A stretch of DNA of 64,000 nucleotides from Acetitomaculum ruminis DSM 5522 (GCF_900112085.1 NZ_FOJY01000003.1:1-64000), one strand, 5' to 3'; shown: positions 17,193 through 27,112, counted from the stretch's first letter. Made by a program: numbers and translations. The notes: generated by a model from the letters alone, not told the origin.

Positions 17193-18338
17193 ATGGAATT
17201 ATTAAAAGATAAAGCTGATTGCTGTGGTTGCAGAACCTGCGAAAAGGTATGCCCACAAAATGCAATTACCATGATAGAAGATGAAGGAGGATTTTTATAT
17301 CCTCATATTGATGAAAAAAAATGCGTAGACTGTGGTTTATGCCTTAAAAAATGTGCTTTTCAATCCGGATATCCTAAAAGAAAGGAGTTTCAGCCTTATT
17401 ATGCTTACGGATGCCGTCATAAAAAAGAGCATGTTTATAAAAAAAGCCGTTCTGGTGGAGCCTTTGTTGCCATTTCCAGCAGAATACTGGAGAAAAAAGG
17501 CATTGTATTTGGCGTAGGATATGAAGAAGGAAGTCGCTTTAGAAGAATTATTCATAAAAGTGCCGAGACCAAACATGACAGAAATGAATTTTGCGGTTCT
17601 AAATATGTCCAAAGCGATTTAGGTGATACTTTTTTATCTGTAAAGGAAAATCTTAAGGCAGGACGAAAAGTCTTATTTAGCGGTACTGGATGTCAGATTG
17701 GTGCACTCCATTCATATCTTGGAAAAGAATACAGTGATTTATATACTATTGATATTATTTGTCACAGTACGCCTTCCCCACAAATCTGGAAAGATTTTCT
17801 TGACCTTAGGGAAAAAGAATTAGGCGGAGAAGTTACAGCACTAAATTTCAGAAATAAAAATCGCTTTGGCTGGAAAGCCCATCGAGAAACTCTTACAGTT
17901 AACGGAAAAAGCAAGTCATCCCGAATTTTTGCAGCCTTGTTTTCCAAATCTGTTATGTCAAGGCCTTCCTGCTTTAAATGTGCCTATACCAATAAAAACC
18001 GTCCGGGAGACATTACCATTGCCGACTTCTGGGGACATGAAAAGGCAATTCCCGGAAAATGGGATGATGATAAGGGAATTTCCCTGGTTTTAATTAACAC
18101 CTATAGGGGACAGCTTCTCTGGGAGGAAGCAAAAAAAGATCTGGAATGGATAGATGTTACAGGTTATCCTTTCAGACATCATAATTTAAAACATCCTACA
18201 AAATATCCTGAAATTTATGAGGAATTCTGGAAAGACTATAAAGAAAATGGATTTGAATATTGCATAGAAAAATATACCAAACACAAAATTACATTTCCTG
18301 ATGATGAAGAAGCTAATAAATCAGAAGATTCCAAATAA
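17193..18338 (+). CDS. Ferredoxin/FrhB-type Fe-S protein (F420 hydrogenase beta-like)
   Basis: A 381-aa protein. Residues ~10-55 bind two [4Fe-4S] clusters (CCGCRTCEKVCPQ, then CVDCGLCLKKCAF). The rest matches the FrhB N/C domains: KSRSGGAF, EFCGSKYVQSD, LFSGTGCQIGAL, IDIICHSTPSP, CFKCAYTNKNRPGDITIADFWG. Family members are flavin and Fe-S oxidoreductases, often found in surface-polysaccharide clusters beside pyruvyltransferases, where their substrate is unknown. That is the situation here: a pyruvyltransferase fusion lies 500 bp away on the other strand. A GGAG site lies just upstream of the ATG, and a TATAAT-type -10 lies near 17122-17127. Confidence 0.8.
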   Translation: MELLKDKADCCGCRTCEKVCPQNAITMIEDEGGFLYPHIDEKKCVDCGLCLKKCAFQSGYPKRKEFQPYYAYGCRHKKEHVYKKSRSGGAFVAISSRILEKKGIVFGVGYEEGSRFRRIIHKSAETKHDRNEFCGSKYVQSDLGDTFLSVKENLKAGRKVLFSGTGCQIGALHSYLGKEYSDLYTIDIICHSTPSPQIWKDFLDLREKELGGEVTALNFRNKNRFGWKAHRETLTVNGKSKSSRIFAALFSKSVMSRPSCFKCAYTNKNRPGDITIADFWGHEKAIPGKWDDDKGISLVLINTYRGQLLWEEAKKDLEWIDVTGYPFRHHNLKHPTKYPEIYEEFWKDYKENGFEYCIEKYTKHKITFPDDEEANKSEDSK

Positions 18339-18346
18339 AATATATA

Positions 18347-18381
18347 AGCTGCCGGTTTAAGATTTTATCTTTCCGGCAGCT
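18347..18381. terminator. Bidirectional terminator between the FrhB-like gene and tagD
   Basis: A 9-bp GC-rich stem AGCTGCCGG/CCGGCAGCT (18347-18355 with 18373-18381) separates the convergent stop codons at 18338 and 18389. T-rich sequence follows on the plus strand and an A/T mixture on the minus strand. Confidence 0.75.
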
Positions 18382-18388
18382 ATTATTA

Positions 18389-18787
18389 TTAATTATTTTT
18401 ATTCAAATCATTTTTAATCTGCGTTGTACTGATTTCAGGAGTTCTTGGAAGGTAAACCACATCAACTCCCTCATCTTTTAAGAAATCAAATTTTCCTACC
18501 CAATCATCACCCATAACAAAGGTGTCGATTTGATATAATTTTACATCATTAACTTTTTGTTCCCAGTTTTCCTCAGGAATTACCAAATCCACATATCTTA
18601 TAGCTTCTAAGAGCTGCTTTCTTTGTTCATAACTGAAATAACATTTTTTCTGCTTCATATTCCAGTTAAATTCATCTGTTGAAAGAGCTACAACCAGATA
18701 ATCACCTAATTCTTTTGCTCTTCTTAAAATATTGATATGACCGTAATGAAGTAAATCAAAGGTTCCATATGTTATTACTCTTTTCAT
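18389..18787 (-). CDS. tagD: Glycerol-3-phosphate cytidylyltransferase
   Basis: A 132-aa protein, the usual TagD length. It has the nucleotidyltransferase HxGH motif in LLHYGHINIL (about residue 14-17) and the RTPEISTT signature near the C-terminus. It makes CDP-glycerol from CTP and glycerol 3-phosphate, the donor for poly-glycerol-phosphate chains. The neighbouring genes encode three CDP-glycerol glycerophosphotransferase-like proteins, its probable consumers. A strong AGGAGG site precedes the ATG. It is the last gene of the minus-strand surface polymer cluster. Confidence 0.9.
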   Translation of the reverse strand: MKRVITYGTFDLLHYGHINILRRAKELGDYLVVALSTDEFNWNMKQKKCYFSYEQRKQLLEAIRYVDLVIPEENWEQKVNDVKLYQIDTFVMGDDWVGKFDFLKDEGVDVVYLPRTPEISTTQIKNDLNKNN

Positions 18788-18845
18788 TTGTCCTCCTGTC
18801 CAACGGGTAAGGATAATTCCTGAAAGATTTCATAGCTGGTATAAC

Positions 18846-20924
18846 TTACTTAATCTTTTTATTATTAACAATACTCAATAAAGTTGCGTTTATATCCTCA
18901 CTGTTTTCTATTGCTTCTAAAGTTTTCATCCTTCCGGATGTAATATTTCTTCTGCCGATAAAGTTTTCTTTTGGCTCTTTTTGATTTAACTCAAAACTAT
19001 CAGAAATTTTTCCAAAGAGCTCCTTGCCTTTATTGCTGTTAACAAAAAGAAAATCTTCTCCGTATTTATTAACATCTTCATCATTATATCTTAAGTCCAC
19101 TGTAAAATCAGCTTTGGACGTATCATGCATATTATATAGGGAATCATAAAGCTCTTTATCAAGAATAAATTTCTTGTTTAACGCCCTTAATAAAACATTT
19201 CTGCCCTTGGCAGAAGCATATGTTTCTTTATCTTCAAGCTCAGCCACCATATATAAATCATCAACACCCATTGTTTTATTGTCCCAGTCGATACTTTTTA
19301 TCTTTGAACGAAGTGTCTTTTCCAGTGAGCGAAGATATTTATAATAAACATCTCTTTCTGCTAAAAGTGGTCTGAATTCATCTACAGTATATAGATTATC
19401 ATAATCTTTTTCAAGATATTTATATAAGCTTCTTATATGAGAATCAATACTTAAGAATAAAACTTTTGCGCCACTTTCAAGTTGATTTTTAATCATTGGA
19501 AGTATTTCTTCTAAGGATTTATCATCAGCTTTAGTATATTTGGTTTTGAAAAAGTCTTCTGTATCCTCCATCTTGTCAGCCATGGCATATACAGGCATCA
19601 TTTCTTTGTCATAGGTTGTAGAGAAAACCACACCATTATTTTCAAATACATACTTTGCTAGTGCCTTTTCAAAACCGCCACCGGAATAAGTTTTATAATC
19701 TTTGTTATCTTTCAAATAAAGACTTCCTGTCCATAAGGCATCTGTAAACTTTTTCTCTTCTTTATAAGAAGTATCTTTTATTTCTTTTACAGTCTTTTCT
19801 CCTTCAAGGGACTTTTTCAAAAATTCCTCTGAAACAAGTCTGGATTTTTTCTTAAGTTTTTCAACTTTGCCATAATCAATTTTTAACTTATCAAGGTTTT
19901 CCGGTACCCTCTTTACAGAATCTATAAGATGATTTACCAGGCCAAACATTGATAAAAGATGTCTCATACGATCCGGATTTGTATGGTGAGGAACTGTTAT
20001 AAAATTCCTCTCGTATATAACAGAAAATACCGTGGCATGGAAGGAATTTGTTATAACATATTTTGCTCCTGCTATGGTTCCTATAAATTCTCCCACATCA
20101 TTAACCTTTAATTTACCACATTCTTTTGAAAAATCATAATCCACCCTGTTATTTACTACAGGAAGACCTGTAAGTTGTATCATTTTTTCTACAACTTCAT
20201 TTAATCTTTCATCTATTCTTACTAGGTGAACATTATGTACAAAAATATATTCTCCCGGATATTTGACATCAGTTTTTATCTTATCATAAGAATCTCTATC
20301 TAATAAAAGAGTAGGATCAAGTACAAGATCTACTGGTTTATCCGTAAGTTCTGTAACAGCCTTTTTAGCCTTTTCCTCTCGAACTGAGATATAGTCGAGT
20401 TCTTTTAAATACTGTCTTGCAATCTCTTTTTCTTCTTCATCAAAAGCTACTTTTCCAATACTTGCAGCATAAGAAATCCTCTTTGTCTCTTTTCTTCCAA
20501 AATTTAAAAAATAAGATGCCTTGAGACCCTTTGTTATATCTCCATTCCAGATTTGATCACTTCCGGCAATCATTATGTCATAATCAAAATCCGCATTTAA
20601 TAATTCGTTATAAGTATAGTAAGGCTTCGTAGTAGGAAGCACATCATTTATAAATTTTTCAAAGGCTTTAAATCTTTTAGCCTTATGTTTATCAGCCTTA
20701 CAAGCCTGACGAAACAGATTTTTATTATGTAACTTATTTAAAAATTCATTTTTATATTTATTTTCCGGTTTAAATAATCTATATACATTGTCAATTGCAG
20801 AAAAACGATAATTAATAATCTCTACTTCATGACCCTGACTTTTTAATTTTTCCTGTAAAGCCCAAACCTGGAAAACCGCTCCGTAATTATGGGCACTATT
20901 AAAAGTAATTATACCTATTTTCAT
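18846..20924 (-). CDS. Polysaccharide pyruvyltransferase fused to a degenerate FrhB-like domain
   Basis: A 692-aa protein. Residues ~1-370 are a polysaccharide pyruvyltransferase (GIITFNSAHNYGAVFQVWAL, MIAGSDQIWNGD, VITNSFHATVFSVIYER), which would add pyruvate ketals to surface glycans. From about residue 395 the sequence runs parallel to the FrhB-type protein encoded at 17193-18338: KTYSGGGF against KSRSGGAF, FKTKYTKAD against GSKYVQSD, GAKVLFLSIDSH against GRKVLFSGTGCQ, and DNLYTVDEF against SDLYTIDII. The cysteines and cluster-binding residues of the FrhB family are absent from this half, so it is probably non-redox and perhaps structural or regulatory. The gene is 16 bp downstream of a TagF/glycosyltransferase fusion. 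Confidence 0.75.
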   Translation of the reverse strand: MKIGIITFNSAHNYGAVFQVWALQEKLKSQGHEVEIINYRFSAIDNVYRLFKPENKYKNEFLNKLHNKNLFRQACKADKHKAKRFKAFEKFINDVLPTTKPYYTYNELLNADFDYDIMIAGSDQIWNGDITKGLKASYFLNFGRKETKRISYAASIGKVAFDEEEKEIARQYLKELDYISVREEKAKKAVTELTDKPVDLVLDPTLLLDRDSYDKIKTDVKYPGEYIFVHNVHLVRIDERLNEVVEKMIQLTGLPVVNNRVDYDFSKECGKLKVNDVGEFIGTIAGAKYVITNSFHATVFSVIYERNFITVPHHTNPDRMRHLLSMFGLVNHLIDSVKRVPENLDKLKIDYGKVEKLKKKSRLVSEEFLKKSLEGEKTVKEIKDTSYKEEKKFTDALWTGSLYLKDNKDYKTYSGGGFEKALAKYVFENNGVVFSTTYDKEMMPVYAMADKMEDTEDFFKTKYTKADDKSLEEILPMIKNQLESGAKVLFLSIDSHIRSLYKYLEKDYDNLYTVDEFRPLLAERDVYYKYLRSLEKTLRSKIKSIDWDNKTMGVDDLYMVAELEDKETYASAKGRNVLLRALNKKFILDKELYDSLYNMHDTSKADFTVDLRYNDEDVNKYGEDFLFVNSNKGKELFGKISDSFELNQKEPKENFIGRRNITSGRMKTLEAIENSEDINATLLSIVNNKKIK

Positions 20925-20940
20925 CCTCTTATTCCTCCCA

Positions 20941-23343
20941 TTACTCTGCCATCATTTCTTCGAACGAAGCGACTGCCTTTTTGTTATATTCTTCATAGTC
21001 AACATTCATTGCTTTTATTTTTCCGTTTACAAAATCAACCATTCCCTGATAAATACCCTCTTGTGTTGGCTCTACCAAAGTTCCGCCATGTTCTGTAACG
21101 AAGCCCCTTGGGCCTTGTACATTAGTTGAAAATGTAGGAATTCCTACTGTATCAGCTTCTAATAAAGTAAGTCCAAGTCCCTCATAAAGGGAAGAAAGAA
21201 CAAAAAGATCACATCTTGCTAAAATAGAAATAGGATTATCTATTGAGCGAATAACAATGATATTTGCCTTAGAATTATTGGCATACCTAAAGGTTTGAGA
21301 AAACAACTTTCCATGTCCCCCAATAATTATCAAATATGCATCCGGATGGTTTTCTGAAAATTTTTCAAAGGCTTTCATAAGCATCATATGACCTTTTTCT
21401 ACAGAAAATCTACCTACGGTAACCATTTTCAGGGCATCTGAGTTTAGTATTTCAACAAGCTTATCCTCTTTAATATTGGATTTTGTATCCGGATCAAAAT
21501 GAACTTCTTCTTTTGCTTTTTCTCTGATTTGTTTATAAGCATGGCAATTGTTTATAACTCTAATATTGGCATTAGGGCCACCGATAGTTCTTGTAGCTTC
21601 CATTAAATCCTTTGTAACAATTGCAACATCATCATATTTTTCATAGGCATCTTTTAAAGTAAGGTAATGCTGATTGTTTCTGTTTTTAATTTCTTCAACC
21701 ATATCATTATGAACATAAATGATGCGTCTTGCATTAATCTCCTGGAAAAGACGAATAAGTCTCTTTTCATAACCTGCAAACTGGATAGCAGTATCAATAT
21801 GTAAATGGCCAAAATATTTATAGGCTTCTCTTTTATACATTTTATCAATCTGTTTTAATATAAAAGGATTATGCCAGTCTTTTCTTTCATATAAAACGAC
21901 ACTTATCTTTTCCAATACTGTAGAGTTTATACGATCAGCAATAGGTAAAAATCCCACTTCTTCCGGAATTTTTTTAACACGCATTGGATTTCTTTTTAAA
22001 GTATCCTCCATAAATGAAACATAATAATTTCTCTTACTTGTATCTATATTTTCAAATAAATTTGTTAAAGAACTTGTAAGTCCATTTTTTGCAAGAGCAG
22101 AAACATACATAACAACATTTTCTTTTTTATCTTCTTTATCTGATAATTTAATCTCTTTGCAAACTTTTTCATTTTTAAGAATGTGCCTGCAGATTCTTTC
22201 AGTAGCACCTGCTGCATCATAAGTACAGTATTTTTTGATAAACTCTTCGTCATCATAATTTTTAGGAGTTGAAAGCTCTCTTGCAAGTTCTTCGGCACTT
22301 TTGGTAACCGGAAACGGAAAATCATTAAGAGCTACATAAGTTCCTCGCTCATTCATATATTCAGTCTCATCATAAGCGAAAAATATGATTTTTTTTCTGG
22401 TATTTGCAAAGTCAAAAAATATACTTGAATAATCTGTAACCAGTCCGTCAGAAATATTCAAAAATTCATATACATCATATTCAGCCGGATAAGCCTTAAT
22501 ATGCTTATATTCTGAAAAATCAATTTCATTGGCAGCAAAAGGATGAAGCTTAACATATAAAATCTGGTCATCACTCATCATTTTATCTAATGGCTGCATA
22601 AAATAATGTATGGTAAAAATCTGTTTTTTGGTTTCTTTCTTTGTAAGAAGACCTCTCCAGGTCGGCATATAGACAAATACTTTTTTATCTTCTATGGAAA
22701 GTTCTTTTCTAATATTTTTTCCGGTATTTTCATCAAAAAACACGGAATTTCTAGGATATCCCTCGCTAAGAATAGTACCCTGATACAGATTTTCCAGTTC
22801 ATAATCATTTACCATTATTTCTCTCATATAATCATTTGGATATATAAGATAATCTGACATCAAAAGATTTCTTTGTACATTTCCCATGGCATAAATACGG
22901 TTTGTAACATGTTTTCCCATGTATTTTAAAGGGGTTCCATGCCAGGTATTAGTAATAATCTGACCTTCTTTTTTAATAATAAGTCTTTCTAAGGATGTGT
23001 CTGTAAAGATATATTTTGCCCTTGCCATAGCCTTAAAATAAGCATTAGATCCGATTGTGGCATATCTTACGCTTCTTAGATTATTATGGGTTATAATTTT
23101 ATTTATCTTTTCATAACTTTTTGAATTATTAATAACTATTACATCTAAATAAGAATACTCTTCTTTAGACAATTCCTTTAAAATTTGAAAAATATTTCCA
23201 GCTAAATCTCCACCATTTTTTGACTCCAAAACAACAAGCCTGTCATCTAAAGCATCTTTGTAAAAATGTCTTATATAATAAGAGTTCTTCATACTTTTTT
23301 TTAATACTTTACAGGACTTCTTCACCAAATTAGCTAGTTTCAT
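20941..23343 (-). CDS. TagF-like glycerophosphotransferase fused to a GT4 glycosyltransferase
   Basis: An 800-aa two-domain protein. Residues ~50-390 are a CDP-glycerol:glycerophosphate glycerophosphotransferase (NTWHGTPLKYMGKHV, VYMPTWRG, VKLHPFAANEIDF, VTDYSSIFFDFA), with the catalytic histidines of the family in WHGTPLK and KLHP. Residues ~410-800 form a GT-B type family 4 glycosyltransferase (VGRFSVEKGHMMLM, SSLYEGLGLTLLEAD, EGI). It could build an alternating glycerol-phosphate/sugar polymer or transfer both units. It closely resembles the next upstream gene in length and domain order, so the pair probably arose by duplication. The substrate sugars are unknown. Confidence 0.85.
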   Translation of the reverse strand: MKLANLVKKSCKVLKKSMKNSYYIRHFYKDALDDRLVVLESKNGGDLAGNIFQILKELSKEEYSYLDVIVINNSKSYEKINKIITHNNLRSVRYATIGSNAYFKAMARAKYIFTDTSLERLIIKKEGQIITNTWHGTPLKYMGKHVTNRIYAMGNVQRNLLMSDYLIYPNDYMREIMVNDYELENLYQGTILSEGYPRNSVFFDENTGKNIRKELSIEDKKVFVYMPTWRGLLTKKETKKQIFTIHYFMQPLDKMMSDDQILYVKLHPFAANEIDFSEYKHIKAYPAEYDVYEFLNISDGLVTDYSSIFFDFANTRKKIIFFAYDETEYMNERGTYVALNDFPFPVTKSAEELARELSTPKNYDDEEFIKKYCTYDAAGATERICRHILKNEKVCKEIKLSDKEDKKENVVMYVSALAKNGLTSSLTNLFENIDTSKRNYYVSFMEDTLKRNPMRVKKIPEEVGFLPIADRINSTVLEKISVVLYERKDWHNPFILKQIDKMYKREAYKYFGHLHIDTAIQFAGYEKRLIRLFQEINARRIIYVHNDMVEEIKNRNNQHYLTLKDAYEKYDDVAIVTKDLMEATRTIGGPNANIRVINNCHAYKQIREKAKEEVHFDPDTKSNIKEDKLVEILNSDALKMVTVGRFSVEKGHMMLMKAFEKFSENHPDAYLIIIGGHGKLFSQTFRYANNSKANIIVIRSIDNPISILARCDLFVLSSLYEGLGLTLLEADTVGIPTFSTNVQGPRGFVTEHGGTLVEPTQEGIYQGMVDFVNGKIKAMNVDYEEYNKKAVASFEEMMAE

Positions 23344-23457
23344 TTTTTACTCCTTTACTATGATTATCTCTTCAACACCAAATTTTTTGATGATATACAA
23401 AATAACTTACGCTGTATTAATCCATACTCCCCATATTCACATTAGAATTTTAAATAG

Positions 23458-25857
23458 TTACCAATTACAATCCATGAATTTTTCGAAGTTTTCCACACAC
23501 TTTTCGTTATAGCCTTTAAAATCCACATTCATAGTGGCTATACCTTCTTTAACAAAGGTATTCATGGCTTTGTAAATCCCCTCTTTACTGCTTTCTATTA
23601 AAGTACCATTGTGTTTTTTCATAAAACCACGCGGACCGTTTACATCACATGCCACTACCGGAACATTCAGTGTGTCTGCTTCAAGAATAACTAGTCCCAG
23701 GCCTTCATAAAGGGAAGATAATATAAACAAATCACAGCTTTTTAAAATCGGCATAGGATTATCAATACAATTGATTAAAACAATATTATCCTTTGCCGGA
23801 CTTTCATTTACCTTTTCTAAGGTTTTATCATATAATTTTCCTGTTCCGCCAATAATTATAAGCGCAGCATTCTTATTATCCTCATAAAAGTCTTCAAAGG
23901 CGTCTATGAGGCGAAAATGTCCCTTTTCCACGGAAAATCTGCCTATATTTATAAATTTAGGATAGTTTGTATCCAAAATCTCTAACAGTCTTTGTCTGCT
24001 CACATTACTTACTGTAGGTTCATCAAAGATAATTTCTTTTTGACCCTTTTCAAGTACTCTTTCGTAGTCATGAAGATTTTCCAGGACCACAACATTATCC
24101 CTTCTGTTACTGATTTCTACAGTAGGCTCAACTATGTCATCGCTTACCACAACTACCCTGTCATAGGAAGCATAGGCATCTCTTAAAAGATGAATATTCT
24201 GATTTCCCTTGTTTTTTATCTCCTGCACCATATCGTTGTGTACCCAGATAGTACGGGGACAATCAAACCTTTGAAACATCGCAATGACATATCTTTCATA
24301 TCCATTGTAATGAATAACCTGACTGAATTTCATGGCATGAAAATGCTTTCTTTGTTCTCTTTTATATTGAGAATCAAATTTCTTTTTCACAAAGATGTTT
24401 TTCATACCATATTTAAAAAACAATTTCTGGGCAACAAGGTCCAAAAAGCTGGCATTCATTTCGCTGGAAATCGGAATAATCCCACATTCTTTTGGTAATT
24501 TCAAAATTCTTTCAGGATAATCCCAGATAATACTTTGCCTAAAGGAAATATAATAATTATGTTTATTTAAATCAAGGGAATTTAACATTCCCAAAAGTGC
24601 TGTTGTTATTCCGTTTTTACAAAGGTCTCCGGAATAAATAAGGATATTATCCTTTCCGTTCCCCTTATATTTAACGCTGTTACAACACTTTTCATTTAAA
24701 AATACATGTCTGCAGATTTTTGAAGTAGCATCCTTGTTTTCAAAGCTTGCATACCTTTTTCTATATTCACTTCTATCGATAATTTCCTCGTTATTAAGCT
24801 CTTTAGCCAACTCCTCTACTGAGGTAACCTTAGGGAAAGGAAGATTATCCTGTGGGTATAATCCTCTTTCTTTTTTATATTCTTCTTCATCTTTTGTATA
24901 AAGAATTATTTTTTTATCTGAAACCGCAACATCATAAAATACACTGGAAAAATCCGTAACAAGACCATGACAGGCACTTAATACATCATATGTATCATAA
25001 TCTTTTGGAAAATCCACAATGTGCTCAAATCCCGTAAAATCTATGGCTTTTGAAACAAAAGGATGAAATTTCACCATAAAAATCTGGTCATCCTTTAAAT
25101 GTTTATCCAGTTCATAAAGGAAGTCTTTGGCATCATTTACCTGTTCCACATCCCTAATATTACCGATTTCTCCTCTAAATGTAGGCATGTAGACAAATAA
25201 TTTTTTTTGACCAATATCTAGTTTTTTTCTCATTTCAAGGGTTTTTTCTTCATCAAAGAATACTGTATTCCTTGGATAACCCTCGTGAAATACTTCCCCT
25301 TGATAGAGATTTTCAAGCATATAAGCCCCAGCCATTTTTTCTTCCATGTATAAACTAGGAAATAGTAAATAATCCGCCTGTACAAGATTTCTAAGGACAT
25401 TTCCCATTCTGCAGATTTCTCTGCAATCTTCAATATCCCTGCCCATTTTTTTCAAAGGGCTTCCATGCCAGGTATTAAAAAGTATCTGGCCTTCTTTTTT
25501 CACAAATCTTCCAGGAAATGATGTATCGATTACCAGGTAATGAGCAGTCGACAAATACTTATAATATAAGATAGAACTGTATTTTACAAGTCTGATATTT
25601 TTTAAATTATAATTTTTGACCTTTTTTTCTACATCATCAAAAGCCTGTTTTCTAACGGAAAGAACGCATTTTAAATGTCTGTAGCAAGGTTGTTGAAGTT
25701 CTTCAATTATCCTGAAAATATTTCCTTCTAAAGCCAAAGCACCTCTTGATTCAAATAAAACAAGGTTTTCTTTTACTTTTAATTTTGCAAAAAAAGAATT
25801 ATAAAAAGGAAACCACATCTTTGGCATAATATTGCGAATTATATTAACGATAGACAT
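23458..25857 (-). CDS. TagF-like glycerophosphotransferase fused to a GT4 glycosyltransferase (paralogue)
   Basis: A 799-aa paralogue of the downstream gene with the same order of domains. The N-terminal half has NTWHGSPLKKMGRDI, VYMPTFRGE, VKFHPFVSKAIDF and VTDFSSVFYDVA. The C-terminal half has INIGRFSVEKGHFRL and SSLYEGLGLVILEAD, followed by NGPRGFMKKHNGTLIE. It sits one base downstream of the next TagF-like gene, so translational coupling is likely. In the absence of TagA, TagO or TarIJ-like genes in the window, the polymer may be a poly-glycerol-phosphate glycan other than canonical wall teichoic acid. Confidence 0.85.
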   Translation of the reverse strand: MSIVNIIRNIMPKMWFPFYNSFFAKLKVKENLVLFESRGALALEGNIFRIIEELQQPCYRHLKCVLSVRKQAFDDVEKKVKNYNLKNIRLVKYSSILYYKYLSTAHYLVIDTSFPGRFVKKEGQILFNTWHGSPLKKMGRDIEDCREICRMGNVLRNLVQADYLLFPSLYMEEKMAGAYMLENLYQGEVFHEGYPRNTVFFDEEKTLEMRKKLDIGQKKLFVYMPTFRGEIGNIRDVEQVNDAKDFLYELDKHLKDDQIFMVKFHPFVSKAIDFTGFEHIVDFPKDYDTYDVLSACHGLVTDFSSVFYDVAVSDKKIILYTKDEEEYKKERGLYPQDNLPFPKVTSVEELAKELNNEEIIDRSEYRKRYASFENKDATSKICRHVFLNEKCCNSVKYKGNGKDNILIYSGDLCKNGITTALLGMLNSLDLNKHNYYISFRQSIIWDYPERILKLPKECGIIPISSEMNASFLDLVAQKLFFKYGMKNIFVKKKFDSQYKREQRKHFHAMKFSQVIHYNGYERYVIAMFQRFDCPRTIWVHNDMVQEIKNKGNQNIHLLRDAYASYDRVVVVSDDIVEPTVEISNRRDNVVVLENLHDYERVLEKGQKEIIFDEPTVSNVSRQRLLEILDTNYPKFINIGRFSVEKGHFRLIDAFEDFYEDNKNAALIIIGGTGKLYDKTLEKVNESPAKDNIVLINCIDNPMPILKSCDLFILSSLYEGLGLVILEADTLNVPVVACDVNGPRGFMKKHNGTLIESSKEGIYKAMNTFVKEGIATMNVDFKGYNEKCVENFEKFMDCNW

Positions 25858-25858
25858 T

Positions 25859-27025
25859 TTAATTTATTCCTCCAAAAAGCACCCTCTGACAAATATCATC
25901 TGCACAGGGCACCATTATTTCATTGAAAATCTTATTAACTTTAATTCTGTCTTTTTTGTAGGGGTCAATAGTCAGACCATTTTTAATGGATGTAAAAAGT
26001 TCTTGCATAGTAGCAGGTTTATCCCCGGGAGTCACTTCATCATAGGAAAAGTTCATACCCCTTTGAGATAAATATTCATTTAAATCATACGGCAAAAAAA
26101 TCATGGCCTTATTCAGTATTAAATAATCAATATAAATACTTGAATAATCTGTTATTAAAAGAGAAATCTCCGGAAGAATCTCAGTTGCATCCTCAATTAA
26201 ATCAGCCCCAAAATTTTTTATACGATTAGAAAGATAATTTTTGGTGAAACTTTTATCTTCAGGATGAGTTCTAAGAAGAATGGTAATATCCTCTTTTTCT
26301 AAAAATCTTTCCATTTTGTCTTTGTCCCAGTCTTTAAAGGGAAAAAGTTTAACACTTTCTCCATCTCTGTGAGTGGGGGCATATAAAACATATTTTGTTT
26401 CTTTTTTGTAATCATTTAGCAAAGTTTTTAAAAGTCCACTGTTACTTTTATCAATCCTTGCCTGACACAAAGCATCATTTCTAGGCTGTCCTAGGACTTT
26501 TACCCGTTTTTCTTCTATACCAAAGCTTTTTGCCATGATAGGTACCAGGGTCTTAGAAGTAGTTAAAACTTCAGAATAGTTATTGGAAAAAATATTTTTA
26601 AAATACAGTTTTTTAAAAAAAGAATAATTTTCCTCTGAAAGTACGATTTTTTTTAAGGGAACACCATGCCATAGATTTATTATCCTGTGGGATTTTCCAA
26701 GGCCTGCTGCATATACCGGAAGTCCGGCTGATGTAAACCATACTCCTGCTTTACATACATTAATCATTCCTTTTAAACTTTTGCTTTCACAAAAATAATC
26801 CCCATATTTTTTAGTTAAACGTTTTCTTTCATCATCATCATTAATAACAAATTTTGCATTTATTTTTGGATAGTGATTTATCACATGTAAAAACAAAAAA
26901 CGGGAATTATAATTAAATTTTATGTTATCCGTCGAGGAAAATATCCAGCTTTTGTTATCCGTTTTATTTCCGGCAATAATTTTCGCAAGCTGTCCCAGAA
27001 TAACCATTCTTAACTTATTTAACAT
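25859..27025 (-). CDS. CDP-glycerol glycerophosphotransferase family protein
   Basis: A single-domain TagB/TagF-type protein, 388 aa from the ATG at 27025. Motifs are INLWHGVPLKKI, YAPTHRDGESVKLF, LLRTHPEDKSF and LLITDYSSIYIDYLIL, covering the two catalytic histidines and the CDP-glycerol site. A hydrophobic segment near the N-terminus (MVILGQLAKIIAG) may be a membrane anchor. I start it at 27025 (MLNKLR) because AGGA lies in a usable position upstream; the alternative TTG start at 27067 would begin next to the 5' hairpin. It heads the operon that continues through both fusions and the pyruvyltransferase to tagD, although tagD is 59 bp beyond the previous stop. Confidence 0.8.
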   Translation of the reverse strand: MLNKLRMVILGQLAKIIAGNKTDNKSWIFSSTDNIKFNYNSRFLFLHVINHYPKINAKFVINDDDERKRLTKKYGDYFCESKSLKGMINVCKAGVWFTSAGLPVYAAGLGKSHRIINLWHGVPLKKIVLSEENYSFFKKLYFKNIFSNNYSEVLTTSKTLVPIMAKSFGIEEKRVKVLGQPRNDALCQARIDKSNSGLLKTLLNDYKKETKYVLYAPTHRDGESVKLFPFKDWDKDKMERFLEKEDITILLRTHPEDKSFTKNYLSNRIKNFGADLIEDATEILPEISLLITDYSSIYIDYLILNKAMIFLPYDLNEYLSQRGMNFSYDEVTPGDKPATMQELFTSIKNGLTIDPYKKDRIKVNKIFNEIMVPCADDICQRVLFGGIN

Positions 27026-27070
27026 TTTGTAAACATATCCTGATTTATAATTAACAGTTTCACACAATGC

Positions 27071-27112
27071 GTTTAACTCAAATCAGAGTTTGAACCCTGA
27101 TTTAAGTTAAAC
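27071..27112 (-). promoter_or_regulatory. 5'-end RNA hairpin of the teichoic-type operon
   Basis: Arms GTTTAACTCAAATCAG (27071-27086) and CTGATTTAAGTTAAAC (27097-27112) pair over 16 positions. The only non-Watson-Crick position is C-A in the plus-strand RNA but G-U in the minus-strand RNA, so the hairpin is better formed in the minus transcript. It begins a few bases after the expected start site of the promoter at 27122-27150. Such 5'-terminal hairpins can stabilise mRNA; attenuation is an alternative, since the plus strand shows a TTCTTTTT run. Confidence 0.55.
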
